Part shown: positions 1-7,883 of the stretch, one piece after another
How positions within the stretch are numbered: the stretch's first letter is position 1
How the letters are laid out: each line of letters opens with the position of its first letter
Source: Streptomyces iranensis
GTDB taxonomy: Bacteria > Actinomycetota > Actinomycetes > Streptomycetales > Streptomycetaceae
Assembly: GCF_017874715.1 (NCBI RefSeq)
Contig: NZ_JAGGLR010000034.1
Coordinates: 59,672-123,671, forward strand
Length of the DNA: 64,000 nt
Direction: 5' to 3'
The notes under the pieces: model-generated
What the model was told of the DNA's origin: nothing
The model's input: the letters and a program-made list of their open reading frames with translations, nothing else
The model's database searches: none
Made by a program: the position numbers and the translations under genes

Positions 1-123
1 GCGGGTCGGGCCGGCGGCCGGAGGGGCGCCGGCGGTCGGGGGGGCCGGTGGGGAGGCCGAAGCGGCGGGGCCGTCCGGGTCCGGGCCGCGGTCGCCCGGC
101 GGGTACGGCCGCGTGGTGCTCAT
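1..123 (-). CDS. N-terminal fragment of an unidentified protein (runs off the left edge)
   Basis: An open frame begins with ATG at 121-123 on the minus strand and stays open to the window edge. The 41 visible residues start MSTTRPYPPG and are almost all Pro, Ala, Gly and Asp, which looks like a disordered N-terminal tail rather than a domain. Its upstream DNA carries three identical palindromic octamers at 239-279. No family can be named from this fragment, and I treat it as a gene only because of the clean start and the unbroken frame. Confidence 0.4.
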   Translation of the reverse strand, partial: MSTTRPYPPGDRGPDPDGPAASASPPAPPTAGAPPAAGPTR

Positions 124-238
124 CAGCGCTTCACCTCACCGATTCACCGATTCAGGGACAAGGAATACCTGATCTCTTCAACAGTTTCAGCCTGTCTCCT
201 GCCCGGCCATAGCGTGAGAACACCCACTACTTCCGCCC

Positions 239-279
239 CATCGATGTGACGCGGGCAACGCATCGATGACCCATCGATG
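239..279. promoter_or_regulatory. Three phased copies of the palindrome CATCGATG
   Basis: The self-complementary octamer CATCGATG occurs at 239-246, 261-268 and 272-279. The start-to-start spacings are 22 and 11 bp, so all three lie on the same face of the helix. They sit between the start of the left-edge gene (123) and the end of the STAS gene (307). This is what a cooperative operator would look like; that role is inferred. Confidence 0.35.
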
Positions 280-306
280 ACACGCCGGAAACAGGAGTGA
301 GCTATG

Positions 307-675
307 TCACTCGACAAGAGCGGCATCAAGCGACTCATGCACGGTAAAGACGGCGTCCGCGCCCGTGATCTCGAACACCCGGGCAACGATCGGCAACATT
401 CCGGCCAGGTGGACGCCGCCGCCCGCGGCCTCGGCCTTGAGCCGCGCGCCGAGGAGGACATTGAGCCCGGTGGAGTCGCAGAACTCCAGCTTCGAGCAGT
501 CCACCACCAGCCGGACACGTCCCCCCTCCACGCATTTCTCAAGCGGCTCGCGCAGCACCTCGGCGGTGTGGTGGTCCAGCTCACCCGCCGGCGTGACGAC
601 CGCACTCGCCCCGTGGTGCCGAACCTCGACCTGAAGTCGGCCCTTGCTGGCGCTGCCGACCATCCCGCGGTCCAT
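307..675 (-). CDS. STAS-domain anti-sigma-factor antagonist
   Basis: This 122-residue protein is a single STAS domain of the SpoIIAA/RsbV/BldG class. The segment around residues 55-65 contains the phosphorylation motif CDSTGLNVLL, with the conserved Ser as the expected target of an anti-sigma kinase. Unphosphorylated antagonists of this class bind the anti-sigma factor and release the sigma factor. The start at 675 was chosen because AAGAGG precedes it at proper spacing; a second Met four codons later (663) is possible. It is divergent from the SigB-type sigma gene at 929, an arrangement typical of partner-switching modules. No anti-sigma kinase gene is visible, so it is either off the left edge or elsewhere. 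Confidence 0.88.
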   Translation of the reverse strand: MDRGMVGSASKGRLQVEVRHHGASAVVTPAGELDHHTAEVLREPLEKCVEGGRVRLVVDCSKLEFCDSTGLNVLLGARLKAEAAGGGVHLAGMLPIVARVFEITGADAVFTVHESLDAALVE

Positions 676-734
676 CTGCGCACCTCTTCTGGCGTCTCGT
701 TGCTTTCGATTGCGCGCATCGAACCCTACGCCTT

Positions 735-776
735 CTACCCGCTGCTCTGGTAGCCGAACATTTCGCATAGTTCGGC
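735..776 (-). promoter_or_regulatory. Possible SigB-type promoter and overlapping inverted repeat upstream of the STAS gene
   Basis: Read on the minus strand, GTTC (759-756) is followed after 15 nt by GGGTAG (740-735), resembling the GNNT-N14-16-GGGTAC/T pattern of Streptomyces SigB-class promoters. The inverted repeat GCCGAAC (753-759) / GTTCGGC (770-776) overlaps the upstream box. Initiation would give a leader of about 50 nt for the STAS gene. The neighbouring gene encodes a SigB-type sigma factor, so autoregulation is plausible but inferred. Confidence 0.4.
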
Positions 777-928
777 AAATATGGACAACGTGGACTTGCC
801 ACTTGGTGGCCGATGCAGGTAGGCGTAGAGGGTCACACCCGCTTACGGCCCGGCTTTGGAGGCGCCGCTCACCGGAGCAGCACGTTATGGCACCGGCAGC
901 CATATGCCGAAGAACGATGGAGGAGACT

Positions 929-1876
929 ATGTCACCCCGCCTCGACGACACGCGTACCGAACCCTCGGGGAGCACTCGGACCACCGTTTCGTCGGCTCCC
1001 CTGCCCGAGCAGTTCACCCCCGACGTTGACGCCTCGGCGACCGTTGGCCACCTCTTCGATGAACTGCCGGAATTGTCCGATCTGCCGGAGATACCTCCTT
1101 ATGACACGGTAGCACCGGTAGACGCGAGGGCTCTGTCGAAGACCCTTTTCGAACGTCTCGAGGTGCTGGAGGAAGGCACTCACGAGTACGCCTATGTGCG
1201 TAACACCCTGGTCGAGCTCAACTTGGCGCTGGTCAAGTTCGCCGCCTCCCGGTTCCGCTCCCGCAGCGAGCCGATGGAGGACATCGTCCAGGTCGGCACG
1301 ATCGGCCTGATCAAGGCCATCGACCGCTTCGAGCCCGGCCGTGGCGTGGAGTTCCCGACCTTCGCCATGCCGACGATCGTCGGTGAGATCAAGCGCTTCT
1401 TCCGCGACACCAGCTGGTCGGTGCGCGTGCCGCGGCGCCTCCAGGAGCTCCGTCTCGACCTGGCCAAGGCCGGCGACGAGCTGGCCCAGCGGCTCGACCG
1501 CGCCCCCACCGTCAGCGAGTTGGCCCAGCGGCTGGACATCAGCCCGGCCGAGGTCATCGAGGGCATGGCCGCGAGCAACGCGTACACCGCGAGCTCGCTG
1601 GACGCCCAGCCGGAGGAGGACGACTCCGAGGGCGCGCTGGCGGACCGGATCGGATACGAGGACCACGGGCTCGAAGGCATCGAGTACGTCGAGTCCTTGA
1701 AGCCGCTGATCGCCGATCTGCCTGCCCGTGACCGGAAGATCCTCTCCCTGCGCTTCGTGGCCAATATGACGCAGTCGGAGATCGGTGAGGAGCTGGGCAT
1801 CTCCCAGATGCATGTCTCGCGGCTGCTGTCGCGCACCCTCCGTCGGCTCCGCAAGGGTCTGATGATCGAGGAGTGA
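929..1876 (+). CDS. SigB/SigF/SigG-family RNA polymerase sigma factor
   Basis: This 315-residue sigma factor belongs to the general stress/sporulation group that lacks region 1. Region 2 lies near residues 95-165, with EDIVQVGTIGLIKAIDRF and a core-binding and -10 recognition helix ending RDTSWSVRVPRR. Region 3 follows (about 175-225). Region 4 (about 255-310) has the helix-turn-helix MTQSEIGEELGISQMHVSRLL. The start is set by the GGAGGA just upstream of ATG 929; the frame is open further upstream but lacks a better start. The acidic N-terminal 90 residues resemble the extension seen in Streptomyces paralogues. The gene is divergent from an anti-sigma antagonist, suggesting partner-switch control. 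Confidence 0.93.
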   Translation: MSPRLDDTRTEPSGSTRTTVSSAPLPEQFTPDVDASATVGHLFDELPELSDLPEIPPYDTVAPVDARALSKTLFERLEVLEEGTHEYAYVRNTLVELNLALVKFAASRFRSRSEPMEDIVQVGTIGLIKAIDRFEPGRGVEFPTFAMPTIVGEIKRFFRDTSWSVRVPRRLQELRLDLAKAGDELAQRLDRAPTVSELAQRLDISPAEVIEGMAASNAYTASSLDAQPEEDDSEGALADRIGYEDHGLEGIEYVESLKPLIADLPARDRKILSLRFVANMTQSEIGEELGISQMHVSRLLSRTLRRLRKGLMIEE

Positions 1877-1888
1877 CGCCTCCGCAGA

Positions 1889-1934
1889 CGGATAAGGGCC
1901 CGCCCCCGGATCACCCGGGACGGGCCCTTATCCG
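1889..1934. terminator. Bidirectional terminator between the sigma gene and hutI
   Basis: A perfect 14-bp stem (CGGATAAGGGCCCG at 1889-1902 with its complement at 1921-1934) encloses an 18-nt loop. It lies between two convergent genes that end at 1876 and 1984. Confidence 0.85.
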
Positions 1935-1983
1935 TGTGCCCCGCGTTCGTACGCGGCTCTGCCGTGCCGTCAGATCAGGGCCG

Positions 1984-3162
1984 TCAGATCAGAGTGCCCT
2001 CGTGCCACACCGCCGAGACCAGGGGCACGCCGGGGCGGTAGGCGAGATGCACATGGGACGGGGCGTCCAGCAGCGCCAGATCGGCGCGGGCGCCCGGACT
2101 CACCCGGCCCACGTCGGTACGGCGCAGGGCCCGCGCCCCACCGGCCGTCGCGGCCCACACCGCCTCGTCCGGCGTCATCCCCATCTCCCGTACGGCCAGG
2201 GCGACGCAGAACGGCATGGAGCTGGTGAAGGACGAGCCCGGGTTGCAGTCCGGGGACAGGGCGACCGTGACGCCCGCGTCGAGCAGCCGGCGCGCGTCCG
2301 GATAGGTCGAGCGGGTGGAGAACTCCGCCCCGGGGAGCAGGGTGGCCACCGTCTCGCCCTGGGCCAGCGCGTCGACGTCCTCCTCGGTCAGATGGGTGCA
2401 GTGGTCGGCGGAGGCGGCGCCCAGCTCGACCGCGAGTCGCACCCCGGGGCCGTAGGAGAGCTGGTTGGCGTGGACCCGCGGGATCAGCCCGCGCTCCTTG
2501 CCCGCGGTCAGGACGGCGCGGGCCTGGTCGCCGTCGAAGGCTCCCTGCTCGCAGAAGACGTCGATCCAGCGCGCATGCGGGGCGCAGGCGTCCAGCATCG
2601 GGCCGGTGACCAGATCCACGTACGCGGCCGGGTCGTCGGCGAACTCGGGGGCGACGATATGCGCCCCGAGGAAGGTCACCTCGTCGGTGTGGGCACCGGC
2701 GATGGTCAGGGCGCGGGCCTCGTCCTGCGAGGTCAGCCCGTAGCCGGACTTGATCTCGACGGTCGTGGTGCCCTGGCGGCGCGCCTCGGCCACATAGCGG
2801 CCGACGTTGGCGTGCAGCACGTTGTTCGAGGCGGCGCGGGTGGCGGCCACGGTGGTGCGGATCCCGCCGGCGCTGTACGGGCGGCCGGACATCCGGGCGT
2901 TGAACTCCTCGGTCCGGTCGCCCGCGAAGACCAGATGGGAGTGGGAGTCCACAAAGCCCGGAATGGCGGCCCGGCCACCGGCGTCGACCCGGTTGTCGGT
3001 GGCGGGTGCTTTGCTGGACTCACCGACCCAGGCGATGCGGTCGCCGTCGATGACGACGGCCGCGTCCCGGATCAGACCGAGGGGGCCTTCACCGAGGGAG
3101 GGGTCATTGGTGACCAGAGTGGCGATGTCGGTGATGGCCGTCGTGGGCGTCGCGGTCGTCAT
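1984..3162 (-). CDS. hutI: Imidazolonepropionase
   Basis: This 392-residue cytosolic amidohydrolase hydrolyses 4-imidazolone-5-propionate to N-formimino-L-glutamate, the third step of histidine breakdown. The metal-binding HSH motif is at about residues 74-76 (PGFVDSHSHLVF). The segment VEIKSGYGLT and the later HANQLS, DHCTHL and LSPDCNPGSS stretches are HutI signatures. ATG 3162 is preceded by AAGGAG at a slightly long spacing of about 12 nt; the frame extends 16 codons further up without a better site. It is the last gene of the hut operon, 44 nt after hutF, and ends at a strong terminator. Confidence 0.95.
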   Translation of the reverse strand: MTTATPTTAITDIATLVTNDPSLGEGPLGLIRDAAVVIDGDRIAWVGESSKAPATDNRVDAGGRAAIPGFVDSHSHLVFAGDRTEEFNARMSGRPYSAGGIRTTVAATRAASNNVLHANVGRYVAEARRQGTTTVEIKSGYGLTSQDEARALTIAGAHTDEVTFLGAHIVAPEFADDPAAYVDLVTGPMLDACAPHARWIDVFCEQGAFDGDQARAVLTAGKERGLIPRVHANQLSYGPGVRLAVELGAASADHCTHLTEEDVDALAQGETVATLLPGAEFSTRSTYPDARRLLDAGVTVALSPDCNPGSSFTSSMPFCVALAVREMGMTPDEAVWAATAGGARALRRTDVGRVSPGARADLALLDAPSHVHLAYRPGVPLVSAVWHEGTLI

Positions 3163-3206
3163 CGTGGGGGTGCTCTCCTTCGTCGGCCGTGCCGGTAGCG
3201 GCCGGG

Positions 3207-4640
3207 TCACGGTCCGTGCAGGGCTTCGATGGCCTCGGCCAGCGCTTGCGGCACACGCGGGACGAGCTGATGGGCGCCGTCCCGTACGACATGGCGGCCG
3301 CCGACCACGGTGTGCCGGACGTCCGCGCTGGTCGCCGCGAATACGGCGGTCTCCGCGCCCAGCCGGGGCGGCGGCCCCGCGGTGCGCACCGAGTCCAGCG
3401 CGATCGTGGTGAGGTCGGCGAGCGCGCCCACCTCGATCCGGCCCGCCTCCGCGCCCCAGCCGAGCGCCGCATGACCGTCCGCGGTGGCGGCCCGCAGCAG
3501 CTGGGCCGCGGTCCAGTGGCCCCGGGCGCGGGTGCGCAGCCGCTCGTCCAGCTCCATGGCGCGGGCCTCCTCCAGGATGTCGATCACGGCATGGCTGTCG
3601 CTGCCCAGCGAGAGCGGTGAGCCCGCGCTCTGCAGCTCGACGGCCGGGCCGATCCCGTCGGCGAGGTCACGCTCGGTGGTCGGGCACATACAGACTCCGG
3701 TGGCGGCCTGGCCCAGCAGCCGGATGTCGCCCGGGGTGAGGTGGGTGGCGTGCACGGCGGTGGTCCGCGGGCCCAGCACCCCGTGGTCGGCGAGCAGCCG
3801 GGTGGGGGTGAAGCCGTGTGCCTCCACACAGGCGTCGTTCTCCGCCGTCTGCTCGGAGAGGTGGACGTGCAGCGGCGCCGTGTGCTCGTCGGCCCAGCCG
3901 GACACGGTCGCCAGCTGGTCGACGGGGACGGCCCGCACCGAGTGGATCGCCGCGCCGATGCGGGTGTTGCCGTCGCCCTTCAGCCCGGAGACCCGCTCGG
4001 CCCAGGCCTCGGCCGTGCCGTCGGAGAAGCGCAGCTGGTGCTCGTTGGGCTCGGCCCCGAAACCGGAGGAGAGATAGCAGGTGTCGAGCAGGGTGATCCG
4101 GATACCGGCCTCGGCCGCGGCCGCGATCAGGGCCTCCCCCATCGCGTTGGGGTTGCCGTAGCGGGGGCCGCCGGGCGCGTGGTGGAGGTAGTGGAACTCC
4201 CCGACGCAGGTGATCCCGGCCATGGCCATCTCGGCGTAGACGGCACGGGCCAGCTCGAAGTAGCTGTCCGGGGTCAGCCGGTCGGCGACGTCGTACATCA
4301 CCTCGCGCCAGGTCCAGAAGGAGTCCGGCGCGCCGCCATCGCGCTGCCGGTCGGCCTGGCCGTTCGCCTCGTCTTCCGCCTGGCCTCCCGGTTCGCCGTT
4401 CGCCCTGCCGTCCGCCTGGACGACACCGCGCAGGGCCCGGTGGAAGGCGTGGCTGTGGGCGTTGGCCAGGCCGGGGAGCGTCAGACCACGGAGGGTGACG
4501 GACCCGGCGGGCGGCCGCGGACTCCCGGGCACCACCGCCGTGATCCGCCCATTGGCCGCAGCCACGATCACCACGTCCGACCGCACGCTTCCGTCCACCC
4601 AGGCGTGCTCCGCCCAGTACGTCTGCGCCGTCAGTGACAC
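3207..4640 (-). CDS. hutF: Formimidoylglutamate deiminase
   Basis: This 477-residue amidohydrolase converts N-formimino-L-glutamate to N-formyl-L-glutamate and ammonia. The first metal site is HSH at about residues 62-64 (ANAHSHAFHRAL). The motifs GEFHYLHH, HVHLSEQ, HATHL and LGSDSHAVID supply the remaining expected ligands. A Gly/Gln/Asp-rich stretch near residues 77-105 looks like a lineage-specific loop. The GTG start at 4640 overlaps the end of the upstream M20 gene by 10 nt and has GGAGGG six bases upstream, so translation is probably coupled. Its presence means the pathway runs through formylglutamate. Confidence 0.94.
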   Translation of the reverse strand: MSLTAQTYWAEHAWVDGSVRSDVVIVAAANGRITAVVPGSPRPPAGSVTLRGLTLPGLANAHSHAFHRALRGVVQADGRANGEPGGQAEDEANGQADRQRDGGAPDSFWTWREVMYDVADRLTPDSYFELARAVYAEMAMAGITCVGEFHYLHHAPGGPRYGNPNAMGEALIAAAAEAGIRITLLDTCYLSSGFGAEPNEHQLRFSDGTAEAWAERVSGLKGDGNTRIGAAIHSVRAVPVDQLATVSGWADEHTAPLHVHLSEQTAENDACVEAHGFTPTRLLADHGVLGPRTTAVHATHLTPGDIRLLGQAATGVCMCPTTERDLADGIGPAVELQSAGSPLSLGSDSHAVIDILEEARAMELDERLRTRARGHWTAAQLLRAATADGHAALGWGAEAGRIEVGALADLTTIALDSVRTAGPPPRLGAETAVFAATSADVRHTVVGGRHVVRDGAHQLVPRVPQALAEAIEALHGP

Positions 4641-5980
4641 GCCAGGCCCTCCAGTACCTCCGCGAGTGCGGCCACACCGGCGAGGCAATCGTCCTCGCCC
4701 GCCGTCTCCGCGGGTGAATGCGAGACGCCGGTGGGGTTCCTTACAAACAGCATGGCCGTCGGAACCGACGCGGACAAAATGCCGGCGTCGTGCCCGGCCC
4801 CGGTGGGGAGGATCGGGACGCCGCCGAGCAGCCCCGAGAGCTGGTCACGCAGGTCGTGGGCGAACTCCACGACCGGGGTGAAGGACTCCCGGGTGACCCG
4901 GACGTCCACCCCGTCGCGCTGTCCGCGCTCGACCGCGGCGCGCTCGATCTCGCCGACCACGGCGGCCAGGGTCTCCTCGTCGGCCGCGCGCGAGTCCAGC
5001 CAGCCGCGGACCAGGCTCGCGATCGCGTTGACTCCGTTGGGCTCGACGCTGACCTTGCCGAAGGTCGCCAGCGCCGCGGCGAGTTTCGCCTTCTTACGGG
5101 CGGCGAGGACGGTGTTGGCGTAGGTGAGCATCGGATCGCGGCGGTCCTCGATCCGCGTCGTCCCGGCGTGGTTGGCCTCGCCGTGGAAGTCGAACCGCCA
5201 GCGGCCGTGCGGCCAGATCGCGGAGGCGACGCCCACGGGGTTGTTTGTGTCGTCGAGGGCACGCCCCTGCTCGATGTGCAGCTCCACGAACGCCGCGATA
5301 CGGGCCAGCCGCTCCGGATCGGGGCCGATCGCCTCCGGGTCGTATCCGGCCAGCTCCATCGCCTGGGGGAGGCTCCGCCCGTCCGCGTCGCGGAGGGCGT
5401 GGGCCTGGTCCCGGGTGAGCTGCCCCGCCGTGAGCCGGGAGCCTACGCAGGCCAGGCCGAAGCGGGCGCCCTCCTCGTCGCCGAAGTTGACGATGGCGAG
5501 CGGCTTTGTGGGCGCGACGCCGCGAGTTCGGAGCTCGTCCAGGGCGGCGAAGGAGGAGACCACGCCCAGCGGGCCGTCGAAGGCGCCGCCGTCGGGCACG
5601 GAGTCGAGGTGGGAACCGGTGACGACGGCGTCTCCCGCGGTGGGGTCGCCCAGCCAGGCCCATTGGTTGCCGTTGCGGTCCACTTCGTAGGTGAGGCCGC
5701 GGTTCTGGGCTTGCTCCTTGAACCACGTTCTGCAGTCGGCGTCCGCGTCTGTCCAGGCGTAGCGGCGGTAGCCGTTCGTTGTTGTGTCGCGGCCGATGGA
5801 GGCCAGGTCGCGCCACATGTCGTGGAACGACGCGCCGGTCGTGCGGGGTGCGCCCACTGCGGTCTGAGCCTCCGTTTCGTGTGCGGGTGCGGCCCGGTGG
5901 GTGGGTTGTGCCCACCCGTCCCTCCCCCAGCTACCGCTGGGAGGTGCCCCCTCCGCGGGACGATTGCCCACAACAGTCAC
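4631..5980 (-). CDS. M20-family amidohydrolase in the hut operon (allantoate amidohydrolase-like)
   Basis: This 449-residue protein belongs to the M20 allantoate amidohydrolase/N-carbamoyl amino acid hydrolase group. Visible zinc and catalytic motifs are TGSHLDSVPDGG, NFGDEEGARFG, ELHIEQG and a late GAGHDAG. The GTG start at 5980 overlaps the hutU stop by 4 nt (GTGA), implying coupling. The first 40 or so residues are encoded in part by a dispersed hairpin repeat (5921-5952) and are probably not part of the fold; a downstream start before the MWRDLASIGR segment cannot be excluded. Streptomyces annotations usually call it allantoate amidohydrolase. Between hutU and hutF it could instead hydrolyse N-formylglutamate, since no HutG is seen here; that is inference. 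Confidence 0.85.
   Translation of the reverse strand: MTVVGNRPAEGAPPSGSWGRDGWAQPTHRAAPAHETEAQTAVGAPRTTGASFHDMWRDLASIGRDTTTNGYRRYAWTDADADCRTWFKEQAQNRGLTYEVDRNGNQWAWLGDPTAGDAVVTGSHLDSVPDGGAFDGPLGVVSSFAALDELRTRGVAPTKPLAIVNFGDEEGARFGLACVGSRLTAGQLTRDQAHALRDADGRSLPQAMELAGYDPEAIGPDPERLARIAAFVELHIEQGRALDDTNNPVGVASAIWPHGRWRFDFHGEANHAGTTRIEDRRDPMLTYANTVLAARKKAKLAAALATFGKVSVEPNGVNAIASLVRGWLDSRAADEETLAAVVGEIERAAVERGQRDGVDVRVTRESFTPVVEFAHDLRDQLSGLLGGVPILPTGAGHDAGILSASVPTAMLFVRNPTGVSHSPAETAGEDDCLAGVAALAEVLEGLACH
5921..5952. repeat. Dispersed hairpin repeat, copy 1 (inside the M20 gene)
   Basis: The core CCCCCAGCTACCGCTGGGAG can fold as a short hairpin. Apart from the first base, the same sequence recurs at 58632-58662. 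Here it encodes the residues around APPSGSWG near the N-terminus of the M20 hydrolase. Confidence 0.8.
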
Positions 5981-7653
5981 TCTGTTTCCCTCATGGGAAT
6001 GCGGACGTCGCGTTCGGCGGCCACTTCGTCCGCTCGGTCGTAGCCCGCGTCCACGTGGCGGATGACGCCCATGCCGGGGTCGTTCGTCAGGACGCGGCGG
6101 ATCTTCTCGCCCGCGAGCGCCGTGCCGTCGGCGACCGTGACCTGGCCCGCGTGGATCGAGCGGCCCATGCCGACGCCGCCGCCGTGGTGGATGGAGACCC
6201 AGGAGGCGCCCGAGGCGACGTTGACCATGGCGTTGAGCAGTGGCCAGTCGGCGATCGCGTCCGAGCCGTCCAGCATGGCCTCGGTCTCGCGGTACGGGGA
6301 GGCCACCGAGCCGCAGTCCAGGTGGTCGCGGCCGATCGCCAGCGGTGCGGCGAGGGTGCCGTCGGCGACCATCTCGTTGAAGCGCTCGCCCGCCTTGTCG
6401 CGCTCGCCGTAGCCGAGCCAGCAGATCCGGGCGGGCAGTCCCTGGAAGTGGACCCGCTCCTCCGCCATCTTGATCCAGCGGGCCAGCGACTCGTTCTCCG
6501 GGAAGAGCTCCAGGATCGCCTTGTCGGTGGCCGCGATGTCCTTCGGGTCGCCGGACAGGGCCGCCCAGCGGAACGGGCCCTTGCCCTCGCAGAAGAGCGG
6601 CCGGATGTAGGCGGGGACGAAACCGGGGAAGGCGAAGGCGCGCTCGAAGCCCGCCAGCTTGGCCTCGCCGCGGATGGAGTTGCCGTAGTCGAAGACCTCG
6701 GCGCCCGCGTCCATGAAGCCGACCATGGCCTCCACATGCTTGGCCATCGACTCGCGCGCCCGCTGGGTGAAGTCGGCGGGCTTCTCGGCGGCGTACGAGG
6801 CCATCTCGTCGAAGTCCACGCCGACCGGCAGGTACGACAGCGGGTCGTGGGCGCTGGTCTGGTCGGTGACGATGTCGATCGGGGCGTTCATCGCGAGGAG
6901 CTGCGGGACCAGCTCGGCCGCGTTCCCCAGAACGCCGATCGACAGCGGGCGCCGGGCGTCCCGGGCCTCGGTCGCGAGCTGGAGCGCGTGGTCCAGGCTG
7001 TCGGCTCGGACGTCCAGGTAGCGGTGGTCGATACGGCGCTCGATGGCGCGCGGATCGCAGTCGACGCAGATCGCGACGCCGTCGTTCATGGTGACCGCCA
7101 GCGGCTGGGCGCCGCCCATGCCGCCGAGGCCCGCGGTGAGGGTGATGGTCCCGGCCAGGGTGCCGCCGACCCCTTTACCCATTGAATGCAGCTTCGCCGC
7201 CACGGCCGCGAAGGTCTCGTATGTGCCCTGGAGGATGCCCTGGGTGCCGATGTAGATCCAGGAGCCCGCGGTCATCTGGCCGTACATGGTCAGACCCAGC
7301 GCCTCCAGGCGGCGGAACTCCTCCCAGTTGGCCCAGTCGCCGACGAGGTTGGAGTTGGCGATCAGCACCCGCGGCGCCCACTCGTGGGTCTGCATGACGC
7401 CCACGGGGCGGCCCGACTGGACCAGCATCGTCTCGTCCTGCTTCAGCGTGCGCAGAGTGCGGACCATGGCGTCGAACGAACGCCAGTCACGGGCCGCCTT
7501 ACCGGTGCCGCCGTAGACGACGAGCTTGTCGGGGTGCTCGGCGACCTCCGGATCGAGGTTGTTCTGCAGCATCCGCAGGGCGGCTTCCTGCTGCCACCCC
7601 CGGGCGCTGAGCTCTGCACCACGCGGCGCCCGTACGGGTCGCGGTCCTGTCAT
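5977..7653 (-). CDS. hutU: Urocanate hydratase
   Basis: This 558-residue enzyme uses tightly bound NAD+ to convert urocanate to 4-imidazolone-5-propionate, the second step of histidine degradation. The length and the segments QNNLDPEVAEHPDKLVVYGG, GGMGGAQPLAVTMN and WVSIHHGGGVGMG are characteristic; the family's active-site Cys is present in the region RDHLDCGSV. ATG 7653 is preceded by GGGAGG at good spacing. It is the first gene of the operon hutU - M20 - hutF - hutI. The preceding lyase gene, hutH, is not adjacent but lies at 61961-63505. Confidence 0.97.
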   Translation of the reverse strand: MTGPRPVRAPRGAELSARGWQQEAALRMLQNNLDPEVAEHPDKLVVYGGTGKAARDWRSFDAMVRTLRTLKQDETMLVQSGRPVGVMQTHEWAPRVLIANSNLVGDWANWEEFRRLEALGLTMYGQMTAGSWIYIGTQGILQGTYETFAAVAAKLHSMGKGVGGTLAGTITLTAGLGGMGGAQPLAVTMNDGVAICVDCDPRAIERRIDHRYLDVRADSLDHALQLATEARDARRPLSIGVLGNAAELVPQLLAMNAPIDIVTDQTSAHDPLSYLPVGVDFDEMASYAAEKPADFTQRARESMAKHVEAMVGFMDAGAEVFDYGNSIRGEAKLAGFERAFAFPGFVPAYIRPLFCEGKGPFRWAALSGDPKDIAATDKAILELFPENESLARWIKMAEERVHFQGLPARICWLGYGERDKAGERFNEMVADGTLAAPLAIGRDHLDCGSVASPYRETEAMLDGSDAIADWPLLNAMVNVASGASWVSIHHGGGVGMGRSIHAGQVTVADGTALAGEKIRRVLTNDPGMGVIRHVDAGYDRADEVAAERDVRIPMRETE

Positions 7654-7675
7654 GGGCCAAGCCTCCCTGTGCCAT

Positions 7676-7690
7676 CAACTGGTTCAACTG
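7676..7690. promoter_or_regulatory. Direct repeat CAACTG-GTT-CAACTG in the hutU leader
   Basis: Two CAACTG hexamers (7676-7681 and 7685-7690) lie 23-37 bp upstream of the hutU start codon. A regulator-binding site is possible, but there is no independent support. Confidence 0.2.
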
Positions 7691-7883
7691 CGTCGACCAC
7701 ATCGGCTGGATCGACTTATTCACATCTTGATGCCGATGAATATGACTAGTCAATACCGTGGGGCTCCGCATACGGCCAGGTGGTTCAGCGGCGCGGGCTC
7801 ACCGTGCTGGTCGCGGCCGACCCGCCCGGGGCCACGGGGTAGCGTCACCAGGTCGTGTCCCCACGCCCGCCGAGGAGCCCGTC

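Noticed and set aside
304..753. Plus-strand ORF of 149 codons antisense to the STAS gene, with a GGAG just upstream
   Set aside because: The translation resembles no family, and the minus-strand frame encodes a clear STAS domain with its own ribosome site.
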